A DNA stretch of 64,000 nucleotides from VRUE01 sp963788975 (GTDB lineage Bacteria; Actinomycetota; Thermoleophilia; Solirubrobacterales; 70-9). The notes below the pieces were generated by a model. The model did no database searches and was not told the origin of the DNA. It saw only the letters and a list, made by a program, of their open reading frames with translations. Numbering within the stretch: position 1 is the first letter of the stretch; every line of letters begins with the position of its first letter. The translations under genes were made by a program, and so were the position numbers. Below, in pieces: positions 34,029 to 41,300 of this stretch. Location: NCBI GenBank assembly GCA_963788975.1, contig CAWBIJ010000004.1:1054001-1118000 (forward strand). Reading direction: 5' to 3'.

Positions 34029-34706
34029 CTACCCCGTCGCGGCGGGCTCGGCTTCGGCCGCGACCCGCTTCGCAGCCTCGGCGGCCAGGTACGGGGTGAG
34101 CGAGAACTCGACCAGCTCGGGAAGCAGCTCCTCGATCTGCTCCGTCTGGCCCATGATGATGCGCTGGTAGATGATCCAGAAGATCCCGCCGACGATCGTC
34201 TCCTCGAGCGTGCCCGGCAGCTCCTCGCCCTTCGGGGAGACCTTGCGTCCCATGCGGAAGAGCGGCACGAAGGCCTGGATCGAGCGCTCGTAGCGGTCGA
34301 CCGCGGCGGGGCCGGCGGAGAGCGCCTCGACTATGCAGGTGCGGGCGAGTGCCGGCTCTGAGGCGACGTAGTGGAGGAAGGCGCCGAGGCCGGAGTTGAC
34401 CCGCGCCGGCCAGCTGTCGACCTTGCTGGCGGCGTCGACGACGCGGCGCAGCGCTTCCTTCACCGCGTACTCGGAGGCGGCGAGGAAGCAGTCCTCCTTG
34501 GAGGAGAAGTTCTCGTAGAAGGTGTTGCGGGCGATCCCGGCGCGGCGCACGATGTCGGCGACCGTTACCGCCCGGTAGCCCTTCTCGACCGTCTCCTCGG
34601 CGAGGGCCGCGATGATCCGGGCGCGCTGGTGCTGGGTTATGAACTCGCGTGGTAGTGGATGCCTTCCAGGAGGCGTTCTGATCGCTTGCGGGACACGATC
34701 GGCCAC
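34029..34706 (-). CDS. TetR/AcrR family regulator
   Basis: The protein has 225 aa from GTG 34706 (VADRVPQAIRTPPGRHPLPR), chosen because a full promoter lies 7 nt upstream. The frame is open further, to a TTG at 34742, but that TTG is the -35 box. HTH: RAVTVADIVRRAGIARNTFY, then ENFSSKEDCFLAASEYA. Ligand domain: ETIVGGIFWIIYQRIIMGQT, then LVEFSLTPYLAAEAA. The tandem TetR gene follows after 48 bp on the same strand. Divergent from the next TetR gene. Confidence 0.87.
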   Translation of the reverse strand: MADRVPQAIRTPPGRHPLPREFITQHQRARIIAALAEETVEKGYRAVTVADIVRRAGIARNTFYENFSSKEDCFLAASEYAVKEALRRVVDAASKVDSWPARVNSGLGAFLHYVASEPALARTCIVEALSAGPAAVDRYERSIQAFVPLFRMGRKVSPKGEELPGTLEETIVGGIFWIIYQRIIMGQTEQIEELLPELVEFSLTPYLAAEAAKRVAAEAEPAATG

Positions 34707-34713
34707 GAACGCC

Positions 34714-34742
34714 AGGGTACCCAGCCACGACTCGGATTCCAA
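34714..34742 (-). promoter_or_regulatory. Leaderless promoter of the TetR gene
   Basis: On the minus strand, TTGGAA (34737-34742), a 17-bp spacer and TACCCT (34714-34719) are followed by 7 nt and the GTG at 34706. Confidence 0.62.
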
Positions 34743-34763
34743 GCTGGACGTATTAGCTAGATA

Positions 34764-34778
34764 CCGGTACAGTACCGG
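34764..34778. promoter_or_regulatory. Operator-like inverted repeat between divergent TetR genes
   Basis: CCGGTA-CAG-TACCGG, flanked further out by CTGGAC (34744-34749) and GTCCAG (34780-34785). It stands upstream of the -35 box of one gene and 45 bp before the ATG of the other, a typical TetR operator position. Confidence 0.5.
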
Positions 34779-34823
34779 AGTCCAGACAAACGATTCCCTT
34801 GATCGAGACAGGAAGGGATTTCG

Positions 34824-35513
34824 ATGACGAGGCAGGCCGTATCCAAGGTCCGGGCAGGGGCTGAGGGGACCGGCACAGCGGGAAAGGCAGGGAATCCCGC
34901 GCCCAAGCTCAGGCTGGTGACTTCTTCCAAGCGGCAGAGGATTCTGGAGGGCATGCTCGAGGCGGTCGGCTCGGTCGGCTACGACGCTGCCTCGGTGCGG
35001 ACCGTGCTCGGCAAGACCGGGCTGTACCGGCAGGCCTTCTACGACAACTTCGCCGACAAGGACAAGTGCTACCTAGAGGCCTTCGACTTCGGGGTGGAGC
35101 GGCTCGAAACGCTCGTTGTAGGCGCGGCGGTGGGCGAGGAGAGCTGGCAGGGCAAGTTGCGCGCCGGCCTCGGTGCGCTGCTCGACGCACTCGACGAGGA
35201 GCCCGACATCGGCCGGGCGCTGATCGTCGAGGTCCACGCCGCGGGGGCCGAGGCGCTCGCCAAGCGAACCGAGGCGATGGGCCGCGTCATCGCCTTCGTC
35301 GATTTGGCCCGGGCCGAGGCAGAAGACGAGTCGCCGCCGTCGATCGCCCCGGAGGGGATCGTCGCCGGCATCCACGCGGTGGTCCACTCGCGGTTGGCGA
35401 CCGGGGCCAACGACGGCTTCCGCGAGCTGCTGCCGGAGTTCATGTACTTCGCGGTGCTGCCCTACTTCGGCGGCGACGTCGCCAGCGCGGAGATGCAAGC
35501 CGCACGCGCTTGA
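34824..35513 (+). CDS. TetR/AcrR family regulator
   Basis: The protein has 229 aa from ATG behind GGAAGGG. The N-terminal 30 residues are basic and Gly/Ala-rich (VRAGAEGTGTAGKAGNPAPK), then HTH YDAASVRTVLGKTGLYRQAF, then YDNFADKDKCYLEAF. The C-terminal domain ends LLPEFMYFAVLPYFGGD, close to the end of the TetR gene at 31229. The next TetR gene begins 31 bp downstream but has its own promoter. Confidence 0.86.
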   Translation: MTRQAVSKVRAGAEGTGTAGKAGNPAPKLRLVTSSKRQRILEGMLEAVGSVGYDAASVRTVLGKTGLYRQAFYDNFADKDKCYLEAFDFGVERLETLVVGAAVGEESWQGKLRAGLGALLDALDEEPDIGRALIVEVHAAGAEALAKRTEAMGRVIAFVDLARAEAEDESPPSIAPEGIVAGIHAVVHSRLATGANDGFRELLPEFMYFAVLPYFGGDVASAEMQAARA

Positions 35514-35537
35514 CAGAGAGAGGGACTGCCCTACGCT
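35510..35537 (+). promoter_or_regulatory. Leaderless promoter, consensus -35
   Basis: TTGACA (35510-35515), a 16-bp spacer and TACGCT (35532-35537) are followed by 7 nt and the ATG at 35545. The -35 box overlaps the stop codon of the preceding TetR gene. Confidence 0.68.
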
Positions 35538-35544
35538 GAAGGAG

Positions 35545-36213
35545 ATGGATTCGTCCTCAACTTCGAATCCACAGCGTCTACCCGAGAGCCAAGGGTTGCC
35601 GCGGGCATATGAGGTGAGGTCGCAGAGAGAGCGGCTGCGGGAGGCGATGATCCGAGTGGCGGCCGCCAAGGGCTTCGAGGCGACGACTGTGGCCGACGTG
35701 GTCGAGATCGCCGCGGTCTCCGAAGAGACCTTCTACGAGATGTTCGAGAGCAAGCAGGCATGCTTCCTCGAGGCCTACGACGCGGTGATCGACGTCCTCG
35801 TCGCCCACGTCACCAGCGCCTTCGAAGCCGCCGCCGGCGAGCCCTGGCCGGACCGGATCGCGGCGGGGCTGCGAGCGCTGGTGCAGCTGCTCGCCGCCGA
35901 GGCTGACATCGCGCGGATGGCGATGGTCGAGGTGACCGCGGCCGGCGATGACGCGCGTGAGCGCTACCGGGCCGCGCTCGGGCGCTTCACTCCGTTCTTG
36001 GAGGAAGGGCGGGCGCACTCGGGACAGGGCGACGAACTACCGCCGGACACAGCCCGCTTCGCGATCGGCGGCGCCACCTCGATGATCTTCGACGAGATCC
36101 GCGCCGGCCGCGGGCCTGAGCTGGAGCGCCTCCTCCCCGACCTGGTCTTTGCCGTGCTGATGCCCTACCTCGGCCCGGAAGCGGCCGAGGACGAGATGCG
36201 CCGGGTTCGCTAG
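35545..36213 (+). CDS. TetR/AcrR family regulator
   Basis: The protein has 222 aa. Arm ESQGLPRAYEVRSQRERLRE, HTH EATTVADVVEIAAVSEETFY, then EMFESKQACFLEAYDAV. Ligand domain ending LLPDLVFAVLMPYLGPEAAE. It is the last gene of the array. Its stop overlaps the end of a convergent enoyl-CoA hydratase gene by 4 bp, so an acyl-CoA-linked role for the array is conceivable but unproven. Confidence 0.87.
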   Translation: MDSSSTSNPQRLPESQGLPRAYEVRSQRERLREAMIRVAAAKGFEATTVADVVEIAAVSEETFYEMFESKQACFLEAYDAVIDVLVAHVTSAFEAAAGEPWPDRIAAGLRALVQLLAAEADIARMAMVEVTAAGDDARERYRAALGRFTPFLEEGRAHSGQGDELPPDTARFAIGGATSMIFDEIRAGRGPELERLLPDLVFAVLMPYLGPEAAEDEMRRVR

Positions 36214-36962
36214 ACGCCCTCGCCGTGGCGGCCCTCGCCGCCGGCGAAGCGGGCTGCGCCGCGGACGGCGACCTCGAGCACCTGGTTGCCGAGCTCGCGC
36301 TCGAGGGCGAGTCCCTGCTCGAGCGGCTGGCCGAAACCCTCGATCGCTCCGCGGCGGTCGGCGAGCATCGTCTCCTGCGGAAAGGACGCGATTTTCTCGG
36401 CCAGCTCGAGCGCTCGCTCCAGGTGCTTGTCCGGCTCGACCACCTCGTTGACCAGCCCGATCCGGTGCGCCTCCTCGGCCTCGACGGGGCGGCCGGTGAG
36501 GATCAACTCCAGCGCCCGGCCCATACCGACCACGCGCGGCAAGCGCTGGGTGCCGCCGTCGAGCAGCGGCACGCCCCAGCGGCGCTCAAAGAGGCCGAAG
36601 GTGGATTGCGGCGTTGCGATGCGCATGTCGCACCAGAGGGCGAGCTCGACCCCGCCGGCGAGGCACCAGCCGTCGACCGCGGCGATCGCCGGCTTTGAGG
36701 GGGTGAGGCGCGTCGGCCCCATCGGCCCGGCGGGATGGGTGACGTCCAGGTTCATCGCTTTGAGGTCGGCGCCGGCGCAGAAGGCCTTGCCGCCCGCCCC
36801 GGTGAGAACGAGGACGCGCGCCCCCTCGTCCGCTTCGAAGTTCTCCAGCTCCTGGCGGAACAGCTTCGCGGTGGCATCGTCGACGGCGTTGCGCCGCTCG
36901 GGGCGGTCGATCGTCAGTACCGCCGCCGCGCCGACCCGCTGATAACGCATCTCCTCGCTCAT
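36210..36962 (-). CDS. Enoyl-CoA hydratase/isomerase family protein
   Basis: The protein has 250 aa. Crotonase fold: LTIDRPERRNAVD at the start; the oxyanion-hole segment GKAFCAGADLKAM; and the second loop AVDGWCLAGGVELALWCDMR. Only one of the two catalytic Glu residues of true hydratases is obvious: FGLFERRWGVPLLDGGTQRL carries Glu in FERRWG, and the other position reads GGVELAL. It could be a hydratase or isomerase of fatty-acid or aromatic breakdown. It is the only metabolic enzyme touching the TetR array. Confidence 0.9.
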   Translation of the reverse strand: MSEEMRYQRVGAAAVLTIDRPERRNAVDDATAKLFRQELENFEADEGARVLVLTGAGGKAFCAGADLKAMNLDVTHPAGPMGPTRLTPSKPAIAAVDGWCLAGGVELALWCDMRIATPQSTFGLFERRWGVPLLDGGTQRLPRVVGMGRALELILTGRPVEAEEAHRIGLVNEVVEPDKHLERALELAEKIASFPQETMLADRRGAIEGFGQPLEQGLALERELGNQVLEVAVRGAARFAGGEGRHGEGV

Positions 36963-36992
36963 CGCCGCGATCCTCCCATACGTCCCCCGGCC

Positions 36993-37031
36993 GCAACGTT
37001 TTTGACACCCAGCAGGACCGGAAAACGTTGC
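36993..37031. repeat. Inverted-repeat element, copy 2
   Basis: GCAACGTTTT (36993-37002) and AAAACGTTGC (37022-37031) flank a loop containing CACCCAGCAGG, matching the CACCCAATAGG loop of copy 1 at 11415-11453. Here it lies just upstream of the hydratase start rather than between gene ends, so termination alone does not explain it. Confidence 0.75.
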
Positions 37032-37475
37032 AGTGCAGAAGAGGTGGGAGCGGGCAGGCTAGGCGTCGGCAAACTCACGGGGCTGGCCGACAGCGCCCTG
37101 CTCCCGGATGCGCCCCGGTCGCGAGTCTGGAGGGCAGGCTCTCCATGACCGCCGCCAAAGCTAGGCCGCGGGTCGGACGCCGCCGGCGCCACAACAAAAC
37201 GCGACCGGTGGTGACGTTCGTAGCCTGCCTTGCGCGTAGCCTTCGCGCTTAGAAGCTCTTCCCGCCACCTTCGAGACCGACTCCGCTTGGCTTCCGCGGA
37301 CTCCGGTCTCTCCCGGTCGCAAAGCGAACTTACGCCTCGTCGATTGGGCGCGCAAGGGGTTCTCTGCAGGCGTTTCCGCAAAGTACGGGGAAATGCCTCG
37401 TCCGAGGGCGTAAAAGTCGACAGCCGCCAGGCGTCGAGGCAGGCGAATTCGCGAAGCGTCGCTTACCCTGCGCTG
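37032..37475. other. Unassigned 444-bp intergenic region before metF
   Basis: No convincing protein gene. Possible short frames are Arg-rich and lack ribosome sites. A stem GAGACCG (37273-37279) / CGGTCTC (37304-37310) with further imperfect pairing inside suggests a structured RNA or leader. I looked for SAM-riboswitch-like features before metF and did not find them. The -10-like TACCCT of metF lies at its end. Confidence 0.4.
37464..37469 (+). promoter_or_regulatory. -10 box of metF, probable leaderless start
   Basis: TACCCT ends 6 nt before the metF ATG, with no ribosome site between. No clear -35 box is present. Confidence 0.42.
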
Positions 37476-38393
37476 ATGCGCATCGATCAGATCCTCTCGA
37501 GCCGATCTCCGGTCTTCTCGGTCGAGTTCTTCCCACCGAAGACGGCGGAGGCGACGGAGCAGCTCTACGCGACGGCGCGTGAGCTGAGCGAGCTCGGCCT
37601 CGACTTCGTCTCGGTCACCTACGGCGCCGGCGGCTCCACCCGCGATGGGACGGTGGAGATCACCACGGCGCTCAAGGACGACCTGGGCTTGGAGACGATG
37701 GCTCACCTGAGCTGCGTCGGCGAGAGCGCCGAGGGTCTGGCGGAGACGCTGGACCGGATAGCGGCGGCCGGGATCGAGAACGTCTTCGCTCTGCGCGGCG
37801 ACCCGCCGCGAGGCCAGGAGGACTTCGTTCAGCCGGAGGGCGGGCTGGGCAGCGCCGCCGAGCTCGCCGCCTTCATCGGCGAGGGTTGGGACTTCGCCGT
37901 CGGCGGTGCCTGCTTCCCCGAGGTGCATCCGGAGGCGCCCGACCTCGACACCGACCTCGACTACCTCAAGACCAAGGTCGAGTCCGGCGCTTCCTTCCTG
38001 ATCACCCAGCTCTTCTTCGATAACCAGGTCTACTTCGACTTCGTCGCCGCTGCGCGGGAGAAGGGCATCGAGGTTCCGATCCTCGCCGGCGTCATCCCGG
38101 TGGCCAGCTTTGCGCAGACGAAGCGGATCTGCGACCTCTGCGACGCCTCGATCCCGGCCCCGCTCGAGGCGGCGTTCCAGGCGGCGGACGGTGACGAGCG
38201 GGCCGAGTTCGAGCTCGGCGTCGCCTACGCAGCCCAGCAGTGCGCTGAGCTGCTTGTCGCGGGCGTTCCCGGCATTCATTTCTACGCCCTCAACAGGGCG
38301 CCGGCAACGCGGGCAGTCCTGGGCGCCCTGCGCGCGGCGCGACCCTGGGGAGCGCGGCCGGGCAGGATTTACTTCCCGCGAAGGCGTCTCTGA
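37476..38393 (+). CDS. metF: Methylenetetrahydrofolate reductase
   Basis: The protein has 305 aa. Canonical FAD-binding barrel: FSVEFFPPKT with the catalytic Glu, SVTYGAGGSTRDGTVEITTA, NVFALRGDPPRGQED, GGACFPEVHPEAP and GASFLITQLFFDNQVYFDFV. It reduces 5,10-methylene-tetrahydrofolate to 5-methyl-tetrahydrofolate in the cytosol for methionine synthesis. Length is normal for the bacterial enzyme. The reading frame is open far upstream but the homology begins at MRIDQIL. Confidence 0.95.
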   Translation: MRIDQILSSRSPVFSVEFFPPKTAEATEQLYATARELSELGLDFVSVTYGAGGSTRDGTVEITTALKDDLGLETMAHLSCVGESAEGLAETLDRIAAAGIENVFALRGDPPRGQEDFVQPEGGLGSAAELAAFIGEGWDFAVGGACFPEVHPEAPDLDTDLDYLKTKVESGASFLITQLFFDNQVYFDFVAAAREKGIEVPILAGVIPVASFAQTKRICDLCDASIPAPLEAAFQAADGDERAEFELGVAYAAQQCAELLVAGVPGIHFYALNRAPATRAVLGALRAARPWGARPGRIYFPRRRL

Positions 38394-38412
38394 CTAAACT
38401 CCTCCGGGGTCG

Positions 38413-39198
38413 ATGGCGAATCGCAGGGAGGAAGAGAGGGAACGGCTCCGCCAGGCGCGGGAGCAGCGCGAAACCAAACAGTCGCGCTCCGATCGCCGCC
38501 GCCTGATGCTCGGCTACGGTGTCGCTGGCGTGATCGGGGCGATCGTCTTGATCGGGATCGTGGTCGCGATCGTCTCCTCGCTCGGCTCCAACGACGGCGG
38601 TAAAGCGCACATCAACCTGGCCAGCGGCTCGACCAACGGCATCGAGCCGGACCAGCGGGAAGGCACCGATCCGCCGACGGCGAAAGTCCTCGAGCTGAAA
38701 GAGGCTGCGAAAGCGGCGGGCTGCGAGCTGCGCATGGAGCTGCGGGACGAGGGCAAAACCCACCTGCCGGTGACGGCAACTGAACCTTCCTACTCCACCA
38801 ACCCACCCGTCTCCGGCAATCACGTCGAACCGCCTTACCAGGAGGCTGACGGTGCCTACAGCGAGTCGGTCAAGCCGCTCTACTTCCTGCACAGCCTCGA
38901 GCACGGCCGGATGGCAATCATGTACAGCCCCGACCTCGACGAGAGCGGGCAGCTGGAGCTGAAGGGCCTCTACGACACGATGTACGCGGCGACGCTGCTC
39001 TTCCCCGATGAGAAAATGCCCTACGAGGTGGCGGCTGTGACCTGGACCAACCTGATGGGCTGCGACGAGTTCAAAGGCGCCGCCACCCTTGACGCGATCC
39101 GCGCCTTCGGCAAAGAGACCTGGGGCCAGTACGGCAACGAGCCGGTGGCCGCGTTCACCTTCACCGGTCCCAGCCCGGAATCGCCGGCGCTCAAATAG
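38413..39198 (+). CDS. DUF3105 family membrane-anchored protein
   Basis: The protein has 261 aa. A charged N-terminal cytosolic segment (EEERERLRQAREQRETKQS) is followed by one helix at about 34-57 (YGVAGVIGAIVLIGIVVAIV). The exported part has the DUF3105 signatures STNPPVSGNHVEPP and FLHSLEHGRMAIMYSPDLD. The conserved His residues (GNH, EHGR) suggest metal binding; function is unknown. It starts 19 bp after metF; a TAAACT box 12 nt before the ATG may be its own promoter. Confidence 0.88.
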   Translation: MANRREEERERLRQAREQRETKQSRSDRRRLMLGYGVAGVIGAIVLIGIVVAIVSSLGSNDGGKAHINLASGSTNGIEPDQREGTDPPTAKVLELKEAAKAAGCELRMELRDEGKTHLPVTATEPSYSTNPPVSGNHVEPPYQEADGAYSESVKPLYFLHSLEHGRMAIMYSPDLDESGQLELKGLYDTMYAATLLFPDEKMPYEVAAVTWTNLMGCDEFKGAATLDAIRAFGKETWGQYGNEPVAAFTFTGPSPESPALK

Positions 39199-39204
39199 AG
39201 CGCC

Positions 39205-40179
39205 TCAGCTAGGAGCGCGGTAGAGCGGGAAGAACCCCGAGGGGTCGCGGCCCGCGGACAGGCGCGCGTAGGCGGTCGGGTCGCAGACGATCTCGGAAGT
39301 CCGCCAGGGCTGTTCGCGGTTGGCGAAACCGCGCTTGAACTCCTCTAGCCGGTCGCCGGGCGAGATGCCGCCGCCGAGGTTGAGCGGCAGGCCCTGCTCG
39401 GAGGAGAGTTCGACCAGCGCGGCGACGACGTTCTTCATCGGCGAGTCCCTCAAGGTGGCGTCAGCGCTGCCGCTGAGGTAGTAGTGGATGAAGCCGTCGC
39501 TGGCGGCGCCGATCGAGGCCGCGGCGACATCGCCCTCAGGGGAGAAGGCGAGGGCGAGCCAGGTGCACGGGGATTCGAGGATGCGGTCGAAGTAGGCGGC
39601 ATCGAAGAAGTAGCGCTCCGCGGCGCCGGTGCGACGCATCGTCTGCTCGTAGGCGGTGAGGAAGCCGGCGCGCTGCTCGGACGTGGTCTCGGATCCGGCG
39701 ACGATGCGGGTCTCGTAACCCACGCGGCGGTTCTTGTTGACCTGGTTGCGATCGCTCGGGCGGCTCTTGCGCGGCAGCTCCGGGTCGGCGATCTGGACGA
39801 CGTTGCGCTCAGCGGCGCCGGCGAGCGGCGGGTCGGCGAGCGTGTGGCGAATGAAGGCACTGACCAGGCCGGTGGCGGCGAAGTCGATGACTTCGGGGTC
39901 GATCGGATCCCCGGTCAAGCCCGCAATCCCCGGATACCCGTACGGAGAGATTGCGTCCTGCATGACAGTCCGTTCGCTCTTTGTGTCGCTGTCCGCCATA
40001 AGCGACGAACTGAGCGGAATCTCGCGGACGATCAGCGGGGTGAGCAGCTCGCCGTCGCTTGTCTCGATCCGCAAGGTGTGAGTGACACCCTCGGCGTCGA
40101 GGAATGGGCGTGAGCGAAAGAAGTCGTCACTGACCGCGGTTTCGCCGCGGTCCTCGATCAGCTCGGCGGTGGCGCTCAC
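39205..40179 (-). CDS. FemAB/GNAT-fold acyltransferase-like protein
   Basis: The protein has 324 aa. The second half has the GNAT-type features of FemX/FemAB-like proteins: FLTAYEQTMRRTGAAERYFF, WLALAFSPEGDVAAASIG, FIHYYLSGS, NLGGGISPGDRLEEFKRGF. The first half (SPYGYPGIAGL) is also typical. Such proteins transfer aminoacyl or acyl groups to wall or sugar precursors. It overlaps the GNAT gene upstream by 4 bp and is the last gene of the five-gene glycosyltransferase operon, pointing to modification of a surface sugar. Confidence 0.75.
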   Translation of the reverse strand: MSATAELIEDRGETAVSDDFFRSRPFLDAEGVTHTLRIETSDGELLTPLIVREIPLSSSLMADSDTKSERTVMQDAISPYGYPGIAGLTGDPIDPEVIDFAATGLVSAFIRHTLADPPLAGAAERNVVQIADPELPRKSRPSDRNQVNKNRRVGYETRIVAGSETTSEQRAGFLTAYEQTMRRTGAAERYFFDAAYFDRILESPCTWLALAFSPEGDVAAASIGAASDGFIHYYLSGSADATLRDSPMKNVVAALVELSSEQGLPLNLGGGISPGDRLEEFKRGFANREQPWRTSEIVCDPTAYARLSAGRDPSGFFPLYRAPS

Positions 40180-40724
40180 TGGAAGAGGTCCGCTGCAGCG
40201 GCGCGGAACTCATCGGGGAGGACGCCCCAGACCTCGCAGTCGTCGGCCGCCTCTCCGTCGCGGCGCAGGTGGGCGCGCATCGTCCCCTCGTGCTTCCAGC
40301 CGAGGCTGGCGACCGTCTTCTTCGCGATCTCGTTGCGGGCCGGTATGCGCCCGTAGACGCGGTGGGCGCCGAACTCGTCGAAGGCCCTGGCGATGGTCAG
40401 CGCCTCGGCCCGGCGGCCCACTCCCTTGCCGCGCACCTCGTCGCCGATCAGCGCGCCGAGCTCAGGCGCGGTCTGGCGGAAGAGGCCGTAGAGGGCGGTG
40501 AAGCCAACCGGCTCCTCGTGTCCCTCGACGGCGATCGCGTACTTGCGGTCCTCGCCCGAGTCGTCCATCGCCCGCCGCACCCAGCCCTCCGCGTCCTCCA
40601 GCGAGAACGAGTCCCGCTGCTCCATCAGCGACGCCGTCGCCCGCGGGTTGTTGAACCAGCGGTGGACCGCCGCGGCGTCGCCGGGCTCGAACGTGCGCAG
40701 GCTGACCTCCGGCTGCTCACTCAT
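40176..40724 (-). CDS. GNAT acetyltransferase (RimJ/SpeG-like)
   Basis: The protein has 182 aa. GNAT motif A is LGALIGDEVRGKGVGRRAEA (acetyl-CoA pyrophosphate loop), followed by RIPARNEIAKKTVASLGWKH, which is motif B. The opening VSLRTFEPGDAAAVHRWFNN is typical of RimJ-like members, including those that N-acetylate amino sugars. It starts 10 bp after the sugar transferase gene, so the acceptor may be an amino sugar of the same polysaccharide. Confidence 0.85.
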   Translation of the reverse strand: MSEQPEVSLRTFEPGDAAAVHRWFNNPRATASLMEQRDSFSLEDAEGWVRRAMDDSGEDRKYAIAVEGHEEPVGFTALYGLFRQTAPELGALIGDEVRGKGVGRRAEALTIARAFDEFGAHRVYGRIPARNEIAKKTVASLGWKHEGTMRAHLRRDGEAADDCEVWGVLPDEFRAAAADLFQ

Positions 40725-40734
40725 GCCTGAAACC

Positions 40735-41298
40735 CTAGTCCGGGGCGAGGCCGTGGCCCGTGACCAGCAGCCAAGTCGTCTTGGCGAGGATGCGGAGGTC
40801 GAGGGCGGCGTTGCGGCGGTCGACGTACTCGACGTCGAGCTCGATCCGCTCCTCCCAGGGGATGCCGGCGCGTCCCTGGACCTGGGCCCAACCGGTGATC
40901 CCAGGGCGGACCTCGTGGCGCCGTTTCTGGCGCGGCGTGTAGTCCATCACCTGCGTGGGAATGGTCGGGCGCGGGCCGACGATCGCCATCTCACCGCGCA
41001 GCACGTTGACCAGGTTGGGGATCTCGTCGAGGGAGGTGCGGCGCAGGAGGCGGCCTGCGGCGGTGACCCGAGGGTCGTCGCGGGCGACCACCGTGCCGAC
41101 CCCGACCGGGTCCGAGCCCTGGACCATCGTGCGCAGCTTTAGCATCTCGAACTCGTGCCCGTCCCTGCCGACGCGGAGCTGGCGGTAGACCACCGGGCCG
41201 CGGCTGCCCAGCTTGATCGCGAGGGCCGCGATCAGCAGCAGGGGAGAAAGGATGACCAGCGCGAGGGCCGCGATCAGGATGTCGAAGGGGCGCGGCAC
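40735..41298 (-). CDS. Initiating sugar transferase (monotopic phosphoglycosyl transferase)
   Basis: The protein has 187 aa. One re-entrant or membrane helix at about 5-30, then the family core: GPVVYRQLRVGRDGHEFEML, then KLRTM, the catalytic-type LLRRTSLDEIPNLVNVLRGE, then MAIVGPRP, and the C-terminal RPGITGWAQVQGR. It moves a sugar phosphate from a nucleotide sugar to undecaprenyl phosphate, the first step of polysaccharide assembly. It is the short PglC-like form, without the four-helix N-terminus of WcaJ. It lies between a glycosyltransferase and an acetyltransferase in one operon. Confidence 0.93.
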   Translation of the reverse strand: MPRPFDILIAALALVILSPLLLIAALAIKLGSRGPVVYRQLRVGRDGHEFEMLKLRTMVQGSDPVGVGTVVARDDPRVTAAGRLLRRTSLDEIPNLVNVLRGEMAIVGPRPTIPTQVMDYTPRQKRRHEVRPGITGWAQVQGRAGIPWEERIELDVEYVDRRNAALDLRILAKTTWLLVTGHGLAPD

Positions 41299-41300
41299 CG

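Noticed and set aside
34707..34742. N-terminal extension of the TetR gene from a TTG at 34742
   Set aside because: That TTG is part of the -35 box TTGGAA; the GTG at 34706 lies 7 nt after the -10 box.
37145..37252. Short basic peptide gene (about 35 codons)
   Set aside because: No ribosome site, no neighbour support and composition like the surrounding non-coding sequence.
37250..37475. SAM or other riboswitch before metF
   Set aside because: No recognisable SAM-I, SAM-II or SAM-IV core; only one imperfect stem was found.
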